A stretch of DNA of 64,000 nt from positions 161,694 through 225,693 of the forward strand of contig CAKPCL010000001.1 in the NCBI GenBank assembly GCA_934141605.1, written 5' to 3'. Numbering within the stretch: position 1 is the stretch's first letter; each line of letters begins with the position of its first letter. Both the position numbers and the translations under genes were made by a program. The stretch comes from an uncultured Clostridia bacterium (GTDB taxonomy: Bacteria; Bacillota; Clostridia; TANB77; CAG-508). The notes under the pieces were generated by a model, which saw nothing but the letters and a program-made list of their open reading frames with translations, had not been told where the DNA came from and searched no databases. Of the stretch, positions 35,714 through 44,359 are shown piece by piece.

Positions 35714-36726
35714 TGTCAAATGAAGTTTTAAATTCTTTATTAAAAGAATATGAACAAAAAAAATTAAATGCTGAAATAGATTTAGATAGAAGAAAACAAA
35801 ACTTATATAAATTAATTCCTCGCCTTGAGGAAATTGATTCTGAATTAAATAATTTTGCAATTAATACTGCAAAAAACATATTAAATAGTTCTTCAGATTC
35901 CAATTCTTTAGAAATTTTAAAGCAAAAAATTTCTGATTTAAAGAAGGAAAAAGAATTAATATTATTGCAAAATAACTATAGTTTAGATTATTTAAAACCT
36001 TTTTATGAGTGTAGAATTTGTAAAGATACTGGTTTTATTTCAGATATTAATCATAAAACAGTTATGTGTAATTGTTTAAAACAAAAATTATTGGACCTTT
36101 CTATAAATAAGTCTAATATGTATAATCTTAATAAAGAAAATTTTGCTAATTTTAATGAATTAATTTTTTCAGATGATGTGGATTTTGCAAAATATAAATT
36201 TAATATTTCTCCTAGAAAAAATATTTCTAATATAAAAAATAAATGTATTGAATTTGTTAATAATTTTGAAAATCCAAATTACAAAAATTTATTATTTGTC
36301 GGTTCTACAGGTTTAGGTAAGACTTTTATGTCTAATTGTATAGCTGCAGAATTGCTAAAAAAAGGGAAAACTGTAATTTATCAGACTTCTCCTGTTTTGC
36401 TTGAATCCGTAATAGATTTTAAGCTTAATAAACAGAAAAATTTAGATAATAATTTTTATCAGTCTATTCTTGATTGTGATTTATTAATAATTGATGATTT
36501 GGGTACTGAAAGTTTAAATAGTATGAAGTTAAGTGAATTGTTTACTATTTTAAATACTCGTATTTTAAATTTAAATAATAAAATTACTAAAACTATTATT
36601 TCTACTAATTTAAATATTAATGATATTTTTAAGAATTATGAAGAGCGTATTGGTTCTAGAATTGCTGGTTATTATGATATTTATTATTTTTTTGGAGAAG
36701 ATTTAAGGTTTAAAAAATCAAATTAA
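35713..36726 (+). CDS. DnaI/DnaC-type helicase loader ATPase
   Basis: 337 residues: an N-terminal coiled-coil region, a zinc-binding patch (CRICKDTGF with CNC, near residues 97-118), then AAA+ motifs GSTGLGKTF (Walker A, near 197), LLIIDDLGTE (Walker B) and the sensor region IISTNLN. This is the DnaI layout, which loads DnaB-type helicase on DNA. It pairs with the DnaD gene. Confidence 0.88.
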   Translation: MSNEVLNSLLKEYEQKKLNAEIDLDRRKQNLYKLIPRLEEIDSELNNFAINTAKNILNSSSDSNSLEILKQKISDLKKEKELILLQNNYSLDYLKPFYECRICKDTGFISDINHKTVMCNCLKQKLLDLSINKSNMYNLNKENFANFNELIFSDDVDFAKYKFNISPRKNISNIKNKCIEFVNNFENPNYKNLLFVGSTGLGKTFMSNCIAAELLKKGKTVIYQTSPVLLESVIDFKLNKQKNLDNNFYQSILDCDLLIIDDLGTESLNSMKLSELFTILNTRILNLNNKITKTIISTNLNINDIFKNYEERIGSRIAGYYDIYYFFGEDLRFKKSN

Positions 36727-36769
36727 AAAACGGGATTTGAGGTGGTGACCTCTTAATCCCGTTTTTTTA
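36726..36769. terminator. Bidirectional terminator between dnaI-like gene and gyrA
   Basis: AAAAAACGGGATT pairs with AATCCCGTTTTTT, with an inner GAGGT/ACCTC stem. It overlaps the gyrA stop. Confidence 0.9.
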
Positions 36770-39223
36770 TTCAACTGTGTCTTTCATTTCTGGTGTTAAT
36801 GTTTCTATACTTACAACTTTACCACCGTCATTTGTTCTCATTAATGTAACCCCTTGTGTTGATCTTCCAAGTACGCTAATATCTTTAACTTCAAGTCTTA
36901 TAATTGTTCCTGTATCTGTAATTAACATTACATCATCTTCTTCAGTTGCAACTCTTGCTCCAACTAATTTTCCTGTTTTAGGTGTAATTTTATAAGTAAT
37001 TACTCCTTTTCCACCTCTTATTTGTACTCTATATTCATCTAGTTCTGTTCTTTTTCCAAATCCGTTTTCAGTTATTGCAAGAAGTGTTGCTTTTCCTCCT
37101 GCTATTACAGATTCCATTCCTATAACTTCATCGTTATCATCTAATCTGATTCCTATAACACCTTGTGATACTCTTCCTATTGGTCTTACTTCTTTTTCGT
37201 CAAATGTTATGCACATACCTTCTCTAGTTACAAGTACAACATTGTCTTCTCCGTCTGTAAGTCTTACGGTTATAAGCTCATCGTCTTCTTTAAGTGTTAT
37301 TCCTTGTAATCCAGTTCTTCTTGCAGAATTATATTCTGTTAATGCTGTCTTTTTAATTAGACCTTTTTTTGTTGCCATTAATAGATACTTTCCTTCTGCA
37401 AAGTTTTGAATTGGTATAACTGCTGATACTTTTTCTCCGGCATCTAAGTTTAGTAAGTTTACTATTGCTGTTCCCCTTGCTGTTCTTCCTGCTTCAGGAA
37501 TTTCATATCCTCTTAATCTATATAGTTTTCCTTTATTTGTGAAGAATAATATTGTATCATGTGTTGATGCTGTAAATATTTGTTTTACAAAGTCTTCTTC
37601 TCTTGTTGCTGTTGCTGTTATTCCTTTTCCTCCTCTTCTTTGGCTTCTATATGTGTCTACTGGCATTCTTTTTATATATCCAAAGTGTGTTAATGTTATA
37701 ACAGTTTGTTCTTCTTTTATTAAGTCTTCTTCTATGAATTCTCCTGCTGCTGGTAATATTTTTGTTAATCTTTCATCTCCATATTTGTCTTTTATTTCTA
37801 GAAGTTCATCTTTTATGATAGTATATACTAATGTATCACTTGAAAGGACATCTTTTAAGTATGCAATTAATTTCATTAATTCATTATATTCTTCGTCTAT
37901 TTTTTCTCTTTGCAATCCTGATAAACGCTTTAATTGCATGTCAAGAATTGCTTGAGCTTGTATTTCAGATAATCCAAATCTTTCCATTAATCTTTCTTTT
38001 GGATTGTCATATGATGAACGAATAATGTTTATAACTTCGTCAATGTTGTCTATTGCTATTTTTAATCCTTCTAAAATATGCGCTCTTGCTAGGGCTTTGT
38101 CTAATTCAAATTTTGATCTTCTTAATATAACTTCTTTTCTATGGTTTATAAAGCAATCTAAACATTGTCTTAAAGTTAATATTTTTGGTTCTCCACCAAC
38201 TAATGCAAGCATTATTACCCCAAATGTTTCTTGCATTTGTGTGTGTTTATATAATTGATTTAAGATTACTTGTGGTCTTGCATCTCTTTTTAATTCTACA
38301 ACAACTCTTGTTTTTTCTTTTCTATCTGATTCATCTCTTACTTCTGATATTCCATCTATTTTCTTTTCTTTTGATAAATCAGCTATTGTTTTTACAAGTT
38401 TTGCTTTATTTACTTGATATGGTAAAGAAGTAATAATTATTCTTTGTCTGTTTCCACTCATTTCTTCTATTTCTGCTTCTGCTCTCATTGTGATTTTTCC
38501 TCTACCTGTTGTATATGCTTCTTTTATTCCTTCTTTTCCTAATATTGTTGCTCCTGTTGGGAAGTCTGGTCCTTTTATGATTTCCATTAGTTCTTCTATT
38601 GTTACTTCTGGATTGTCAATTATTTTTATAACTCCATCTATTACTTCTGATAGGTTATGTGGTGGTATATTTGTTGCCATACCTACGGCTATACCTGAAG
38701 AACCATTTACTAATAATGCTGGTATTCTTGCTGGTAATACTGTTGGTTCTTGTAATCTATCATCATAGTTTGGCATAAAGTCTACTGTGTTTTTTTCTAT
38801 GTCTGTTAGCATTTGCTCTGAAATTTTTGACATTCTTGCTTCAGTATACCTCATTGCTGCTGGGCTGTCTCCATCTACTGATCCAAAGTTTCCATGTCCA
38901 TCTACTAGTGGATATCTCATTGTAAAGTCTTGTGCTAGTCTTACCATTGCATCATAAACTGAGCTGTCTCCGTGTGGATGATATCTTCCTAAAACAGAAC
39001 CTACTGTGTTTGCACATTTACGGTATGCTTTATCTGATGTAATTCCATCTTCGTGCATTGAATATAATATTCTTCTATGTACAGGTTTTAAACCGTCTCT
39101 AGCGTCTGGAAGTGCACGAGATACTATAACACTCATTGCATAGTCTATGTATGCTGTTCTCATTTCTTTGTCTATATCTCTTTCGATTATTTTTCCGTCT
39201 CTTCTTTGTGGTGTTTCTTCCAT
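36767..39223 (-). CDS. gyrA: DNA gyrase subunit A
   Basis: 818 residues, full length. The breakage-reunion domain has GDSSVYDAMVRLAQDF, the catalytic Tyr in AAMRYTEARMS (near residue 123) and GLSEIQAQAILDMQLKRL. The C-terminal pinwheel carries the GyrA box QRRGGKGI, essential for negative supercoiling and distinguishing it from ParC. It is not next to gyrB here: they are separated by 8.5 kb of Rpn and T4SS genes. Confidence 0.97.
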   Translation of the reverse strand: MEETPQRRDGKIIERDIDKEMRTAYIDYAMSVIVSRALPDARDGLKPVHRRILYSMHEDGITSDKAYRKCANTVGSVLGRYHPHGDSSVYDAMVRLAQDFTMRYPLVDGHGNFGSVDGDSPAAMRYTEARMSKISEQMLTDIEKNTVDFMPNYDDRLQEPTVLPARIPALLVNGSSGIAVGMATNIPPHNLSEVIDGVIKIIDNPEVTIEELMEIIKGPDFPTGATILGKEGIKEAYTTGRGKITMRAEAEIEEMSGNRQRIIITSLPYQVNKAKLVKTIADLSKEKKIDGISEVRDESDRKEKTRVVVELKRDARPQVILNQLYKHTQMQETFGVIMLALVGGEPKILTLRQCLDCFINHRKEVILRRSKFELDKALARAHILEGLKIAIDNIDEVINIIRSSYDNPKERLMERFGLSEIQAQAILDMQLKRLSGLQREKIDEEYNELMKLIAYLKDVLSSDTLVYTIIKDELLEIKDKYGDERLTKILPAAGEFIEEDLIKEEQTVITLTHFGYIKRMPVDTYRSQRRGGKGITATATREEDFVKQIFTASTHDTILFFTNKGKLYRLRGYEIPEAGRTARGTAIVNLLNLDAGEKVSAVIPIQNFAEGKYLLMATKKGLIKKTALTEYNSARRTGLQGITLKEDDELITVRLTDGEDNVVLVTREGMCITFDEKEVRPIGRVSQGVIGIRLDDNDEVIGMESVIAGGKATLLAITENGFGKRTELDEYRVQIRGGKGVITYKITPKTGKLVGARVATEEDDVMLITDTGTIIRLEVKDISVLGRSTQGVTLMRTNDGGKVVSIETLTPEMKDTVE

Positions 39224-39376
39224 TATTTTTCCCTCTTTTCATTGTATTTTTATACATTTGTATTATACTAAACCATCTTGAATTTTGCAAGGGATTTTGA
39301 CAAAAAATTGCTAAAAAACATAGGGAAATCTAATGTTTTGGGATAGTGCTATTTTTCCTATGGTTTTATGTTACTA

Positions 39377-40288
39377 TTAATTATTTTTTAAGTTTTTTAT
39401 TTCTTCTTTTGATAATTCAGTTAGTTCCATAATTTGTTCTAATGGCAAGTTTTTTGCTAAAAGTTTTTTTGCTATTTCAATTTTGCTCTCTTTTTTACCG
39501 TTTTTCTATTCCGTCTTTCCTCTCCTTCTTTTAACCCTTCTTCTTTTCCGTTCTCTTTTTGCATATCCTAATTCACTTGCTCTATCTGACTCCCACAAAT
39601 CTCTCATGTCTTCTAAATATTGTGCTTCTTCACTTGCTGTAAAATATTTTATCTCGACTTCAGCTTCTTTTATTATTTCATTTTTAGCCTTTGCCATTTC
39701 TATTTCCCCCTTATCTGTATCATCTATTACAGCCAACCATTGATTTAGTTTATTATTCATGTCCCTTTTTTCTTCTCTAAATTTTGGTAGCTGTATGTAA
39801 TACTCTTTCATTATACTATTTACTTGATAATCTCTATGATTATTTAGTACTTTTACAGTGTCTAATATGTATTCATCAAAACCAAATAAGTTATAGTCCA
39901 ATATGTATATTGCTACTACTTCTTTTGCTTCTTCATAGTCTTCTCCTCTTGGAAAATTTCTTGATATTGTTTTTGCTTCATAGATATCATTTCTTTTTTC
40001 TATATTCTTCTTGTCCTTTACTTGCATCTCTACATTTACTATCATACCGTCATTTAGAGTTGCTTGAATATCTAATCTTCCACCTTTTTCTCTTGTGCTT
40101 AATTGTTCTAAATTTACTTCTTCTTTAATTTCAATTTTTGTTATTTCTATTTTTAGAATTGAATTTAGAAAATCAATTAAGTATTTTTCGTTTCCTTTTC
40201 TACTAAAAAATGCTTTGAAGATTATATCATTTTTTAGATTTAATTTTTGCTTGTTTTCTTTTTCTGTTTCTGTTTCTTTTTGTTGCAA
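39377..40288 (-). CDS. Rpn-family nuclease needing three +1 frameshifts at CGG
   Basis: I start at TTG 40288, eight bases after AGGAGG (the ATG at 40333 has no site). The nuclease core reads LKNDIIFKAFFS, LLDIQ-type GRLDIQATLNDG, VNVEMQVKDK and YILDYNLFG. In the starting frame the end is a run of basic residues and a stop. Three in-frame CGG triplets (39550, 39513, 39500) each need a +1 skip; the result is REGKEEGLKEG, EERGIEKGKKES, then IEIAKKLLAKNL, PLEQIMELTELS and KEEIKNLKNN with TAA 39379-39377, exactly the usual Rpn tail. Members are linked to recombination and genome instability. Alternatives: decayed gene or sequence errors. Confidence 0.8.
39498..39500 (-). promoter_or_regulatory. 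Putative +1 recoding site CGG-T (Rpn site 3)
   Basis: The context is GAA AAA CGG TAA; in frame only after sites 1 and 2. Skipping C reads GGT AAA AAA GAG and avoids the immediate TAA. This is the only site with T as fourth base. Confidence 0.68.
39511..39513 (-). promoter_or_regulatory. Putative +1 recoding site CGG-A (Rpn site 2)
   Basis: The context is GAA AGA CGG AAT A; it is in frame only after site 1. Skipping C reads GGA ATA GAA AAA. Confidence 0.68.
39548..39550 (-). promoter_or_regulatory. Putative +1 recoding site CGG-A (Rpn site 1)
   Basis: The context is AGA GAA CGG AAA A; skipping C reads GGA AAA GAA GAA and restores the G-K-E-E-G-L-K-E-G pattern. It is in the starting frame. 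Confidence 0.7.
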
Positions 40289-40528
40289 TAACTTGTCCTC
40301 CTTTATTATAACAATTGCTTTTATAAAATTCAAGTATTTGTTATAACTTTTTAATAAATATTTTCTATTTAGTTAATATATGTGTATTTTTTCTTATGTG
40401 CACTAAATAGACTCCTCCCTTCTTTATTATTTTTGTTTTTTGGGTTTTGTTTTGATTTTAATTTTTGATTTCAAATTTTGAAATAATAAAATTTTGATTT
40501 AAATTAAAATTTTTGATTTTTGAAATTT

Positions 40529-40584
40529 TTAGCCACTATATGGACTAAATAGAATAATCTATTTATATCACATTTAGTGGCTAA
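40529..40584. repeat. Imperfect hairpin with 10-bp perfect outer arms
   Basis: TTAGCCACTA (40529-40538) and TAGTGGCTAA (40575-40584), with a further inner CTAAATAG/CTATTTAT pairing. It lies in an otherwise empty stretch (40334-40658) of A/T runs. CACTAAATAG also occurs near 40400, so this may be a small palindromic element or MITE-like remnant. Confidence 0.5.
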
Positions 40585-40658
40585 TGTAAATAATTTTTTA
40601 ATAATTTTATGTAGTTTTCATCGCAAAAATCTACATTTTTCGACAGTATAGATTAGCA

Positions 40659-40874
40659 TTAATTTTTACAATCCATCATTATATTTACTCCATCTTTAAA
40701 TCCTTTTTCGTACATAGCTTTCATTATTATTGATGTTTTTATGCTGTTTTTTTCTTCTGTCTGTAATTTTTCTAATTTATATTTTTCATTGTTAATTTTT
40801 TCTTTTATTATATTGTCTAGTTCTTCATATTTTAAATCATATATTTGTAATATTGTATTTTTTTCTTTTTCCAT
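40659..40874 (-). CDS. Small helical protein, unknown
   Basis: 71 residues, mostly helical and charged, ending AMYEKGFKDGVNIMMDCKN. The YxxGFxDGxxLMxxC ending recalls small DUF6809-like proteins of Clostridia and their phages; this is only a resemblance. An AAAGGAGG site precedes the ATG, which supports expression. Confidence 0.6.
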   Translation of the reverse strand: MEKEKNTILQIYDLKYEELDNIIKEKINNEKYKLEKLQTEEKNSIKTSIIMKAMYEKGFKDGVNIMMDCKN

Positions 40875-41077
40875 TTTGTTTTCCTCCTTTTATTATTTTG
40901 CTTTTGTTTTAATTTTTTATAATATTTTAATTTTATTTTTCTTGTTTATTAATTTTAATTTCAAAGTAAATTTTTGTTTTTTAATGCTTTTTGTATATTT
41001 TTATTTTATGCTTTTAGTATATTAGTTGACTTATATTTTTATAATATAATATTTTTAAAGTTTTAGGAGGAATCTAT

Positions 41078-41410
41078 ATGCAAGATAATATTAAAATTGG
41101 GGAAAGAATTAGAAAAATACGAGAAGATTTAAAAATGAGTAGAGAAAAGTTTTCTGAAATGATAGATATTTCTGATGTATTTTTAGGTCAGCTTGAAAGA
41201 GGTGAACGCTCTTTAAGTACTAAAACTTTAATTAAGATTGTTTCTTTTACTGGATTTTCTTCTGATTTTATTTTATTTGGTGATGAAAGTCCTGATAATA
41301 AAATTGTGAAAATTAATAGAATTTTAAATAAATGTTCAGATAGTGTTTTAGATTATATTTATAATTTAATTCAAAATACTTTTTCTTTTATTAAAAAATT
41401 TAATAACTAA
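41078..41410 (+). CDS. XRE-family HTH regulator
   Basis: 110 residues. Residues 5-62 form a Cro/cI-type helix-turn-helix: IGERIRKIREDLKMSREKF, SDVFLGQLERGERSLSTKTL. The short C-terminal tail may dimerise. TAGGAGGAA precedes the ATG. It lies between Rpn and T4SS genes and may regulate either. Confidence 0.88.
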   Translation: MQDNIKIGERIRKIREDLKMSREKFSEMIDISDVFLGQLERGERSLSTKTLIKIVSFTGFSSDFILFGDESPDNKIVKINRILNKCSDSVLDYIYNLIQNTFSFIKKFNN

Positions 41411-41421
41411 TTATGTATTTT

Positions 41422-41449
41422 AAAAGACTTTTTGGAGTCTTTTTTTTAT
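41422..41449 (+). terminator. Terminator after the XRE gene
   Basis: AAAAGACT (41422-41429) pairs with AGTCTTTT (41436-41443), followed by T. Confidence 0.85.
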
Positions 41450-41524
41450 TAAAATAAATTGTTTATTGAGTTTATAGAATTAATCAATTTTTTATAATTT
41501 ATATTTTTTGTATTTATTTTTACT

Positions 41525-42241
41525 CTATTGCAATTTCTCAGCCAATTCTAATTGTTCTTGTGTTAAGTTAAAATCCTGTCCATTATTTTTAATTAATTTA
41601 TGTAAGTTTTCTATTGTTCTAACATCACTAATTGTTTTTTCCATAGGAACTAAATTTTTACTTATACTTTTAATCTTTCTATACTCTCTTTCCATTCCTT
41701 CAAAGTCTTTATTATCAAAATAATTTTTCCAATTATTCATATATTTTTCTGCATATTGTAAAGAACTAATCTGATTATTAAAAGTATTTTCTATATTTCT
41801 TTCTACATTATTTAATATAATATTTTTTCCTTGTTTAATTGTATTTGCCACTGTATAATTAATTAATCCTTTATTATATACTTTGTTAATAATATCATTT
41901 AATAAATCTGATACATTATCAATAATTCCTCCACTTTTTATTACTTCTTGAACTTGATATATGTTATCAAATTTTCCTGTAACGATTCCTACTGCACTTT
42001 TACCAACATTAATTGCATCATCAATACTCTTTTTTATTCCATCTTTTAATCCATATTTAATTAAATTATCTTTTAAATCTATAACTTGCTCTTCAATATA
42101 GTCTGGTAGAACTGCTCTTATTCCAATATCTATTCCTGCATTTATTGTTTTTCCTAAAGTTGTTTCTAAAAAATTCTTTTGTTCTATTTCATTATTTAAA
42201 TTATTATTTATTTCTATTGTATTATCTAAATTATTTTCCAT
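41525..42241 (-). CDS. Unknown helical protein
   Basis: 238 residues of no family I can name. The N-terminus is Asn/Glu-rich; a central stretch, TLGKTINAGIDIGIRAVLPDYIEEQVIDLK, is followed by amphipathic helices. There is no clear membrane segment or signal peptide. AGAAGGAGAT precedes the ATG. It stands alone at the edge of the AT-rich T4SS block. Confidence 0.7.
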   Translation of the reverse strand: MENNLDNTIEINNNLNNEIEQKNFLETTLGKTINAGIDIGIRAVLPDYIEEQVIDLKDNLIKYGLKDGIKKSIDDAINVGKSAVGIVTGKFDNIYQVQEVIKSGGIIDNVSDLLNDIINKVYNKGLINYTVANTIKQGKNIILNNVERNIENTFNNQISSLQYAEKYMNNWKNYFDNKDFEGMEREYRKIKSISKNLVPMEKTISDVRTIENLHKLIKNNGQDFNLTQEQLELAEKLQ

Positions 42242-43288
42242 ATTTTTATCTCCTTCTAATTTTTATATTTTTATTAATTAAAAAATATTTTTTAATTATT
42301 TTTATTTTTTATAAATTTTTTTTAATTATTTATTAATATTTTTAATTTAAATTTAAAATTATTTTTTATTTATATATTTTTTTTAATTATTTTATTATAA
42401 AAATTTTTAAAAATATTTTTAGTAATTTTTATTTTCAAATTTTTATTAATTTTTTGAAATCTTTTTAGATTTAAAATTATCTTTAAAAAATTTTTGTAAT
42501 TATTTGATATTTTAATTTTAATCTTTATTTTTTCTTTACAATTTTGTCTTTTAGTATTTAAAAATTTTATCTTATTAGATATCATTTTTATATGTTAAAA
42601 TGCTTCAATTTTTATATTTTGAAAAGCATTATTTTACATTATGTTTACTCTTTTGAGTCATATTTTTGTGTTCAATGATTTTTCTGTTTTATATATATGC
42701 GTAGCTTTTCATCAATAATTTTGATTTAATTTTTTTCTTTATTTAACTAAATTCAAAACTATTTGCGTAACTATTTTTTTCAATAACTCTTCCCCCTTAT
42801 TTTAAAATTTTTTAATGACTCTAGAATTAATTTAAGTCTTTTTTTTAATTCGCATTTATAACTTTTTTGATGCTTAATTTAATATTCTCTTGTTTATTAT
42901 TTTGTTTTTATTAAAAATTTTTTTATAATTTTTTCATAAATAAAATTTAATTATCATTATTTATTATTTAAAAAATTATTTTTTACTTTAATTATTTTTT
43001 TATCAAATTTAAAATAATTATTATATTATTAAAAATTAAATATTTATTTTTATTATTTTAATTTTCAAATTTTATTAATTTATTTTTGGAATTTTAAATT
43101 TACGATTAAAATTTTTTAGGATTTAATTGAATAATAAAATTATAAATTTTGAAATTTTTTAAATATTAAAATATTATTTTTTTATATTTTTATCTATACA
43201 AATATAAAATATTATTTTTTATACTATTTTAATTTTATTAATTATTTTTTTAATATTAAAATATTTATAATAATAATTACAACTATTT
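42242..43288. other. Extremely AT-rich stretch without a convincing gene
   Basis: Over 1 kb of almost pure A/T runs. One 71-codon minus-strand frame (42370-42585) is Lys/Ile/Asn low complexity with no ribosome site and is not called. A short hairpin, AATGCTT/AAGCATT, lies at 42599-42630. A C-rich patch (TTCCCCC) occurs at 42790. Nothing else stands out. Confidence 0.6.
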
Positions 43289-44359
43289 TTAAATAATAAA
43301 ATCTACTATTAATTTTAAATCCTCATTATACTTCTTAGAATTAATATTAATTTTTGTAAAACTTGAATTTATAATTTTTTCATATTCAATTTGGTAATCT
43401 ATTTTTCCTAATACTTTATTTTTATTAAAAATATTTTTTATAATATTTTCATCAATTGAATTTTTATTATAATTATTTATTAATATTTTAAAATTATTAG
43501 TTAATTTATTTTTTTCTATTATTTTTTTACCATTTTTTATTCCTAATAAATTTGGTCTAATAATTAAAATATTTTCTTCAAAATTATTTATTAATTTTTT
43601 ATTTTTAATATTATTTTCAATACAAATATAATTATAATTTTTTTCTAAATTTTTTATTAAATTTAAATTAATTATTTTATTATAAAAAATTAAATCTATA
43701 TTTTTATTTATTTTTATAATTAATTTATTTAATATTTTTTTATTTATATATTTTATTTTATATTTTTCATATTCTTTTGATTTTATTTTATCTTTAATTT
43801 TTTTATTTTCAATATTTTTTATTTTTAATTTAAAATTCATATTAAAAAAACTTTTTTCTGAATTTAATCCTATAATTAAAACTTTATAATTTTGATTACT
43901 TAAAAAATTTGAAATATTCAAAATTGTTAGACTTTTTCCTACTTGTGATTCTCCAAAAAAATTAATTATTTTTGATCTATTTTTTATATTATTTTTTTCA
44001 GATATATTTTCTAAATTATTATAATTTTTTAATTTATCTAAATTAATTTCTTTTTCATAATATATTTTTATTAAATTTTTATTTTTGATATTTATTTTTT
44101 CTTTATTTTCTTTTTTAATTAAAATTATTATTTTTATTTTTTTGTTTTTTTCTAATATTTTTTCAATTAATATATCAAATTGAATTTCTCCTGGTAATTT
44201 TTCATCTATTATTATATAATCAATTTCTTTATTATTTTCTAATAATTCTAATATTCCTTCTTTATATTGAATATCTATTCCAATAATTTTTATATTATTT
44301 TCTTTTTTTAATTCTTCATTTAATTTTGGATTATTAACTGCTGTTATTATTTTTATCAT
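43289..44359 (-). CDS. REC-like/P-loop ATPase (TadZ/ParA-like) in the T4SS block
   Basis: 356 residues, very Lys/Ile/Asn rich. The N-terminal 115 residues look like a receiver fold (IDYIIIDEKLPGEIQFDILI), and a P-loop follows at about residue 138, GESQVGKSLT, with LIIGLNSE as the next strand. The combination resembles TadZ/CpaE localisation ATPases; the Walker A is not the usual KGGVGKT. It overlaps the virB4 3' end by 26 bases, so it is part of that operon. Confidence 0.7.
   Translation of the reverse strand: MIKIITAVNNPKLNEELKKENNIKIIGIDIQYKEGILELLENNKEIDYIIIDEKLPGEIQFDILIEKILEKNKKIKIIILIKKENKEKINIKNKNLIKIYYEKEINLDKLKNYNNLENISEKNNIKNRSKIINFFGESQVGKSLTILNISNFLSNQNYKVLIIGLNSEKSFFNMNFKLKIKNIENKKIKDKIKSKEYEKYKIKYINKKILNKLIIKINKNIDLIFYNKIINLNLIKNLEKNYNYICIENNIKNKKLINNFEENILIIRPNLLGIKNGKKIIEKNKLTNNFKILINNYNKNSIDENIIKNIFNKNKVLGKIDYQIEYEKIINSSFTKININSKKYNEDLKLIVDFII

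Noticed and set aside
42370..42585. 71-codon minus-strand frame
   Set aside because: Low-complexity Lys/Ile/Asn sequence in nearly pure AT, with no ribosome site.
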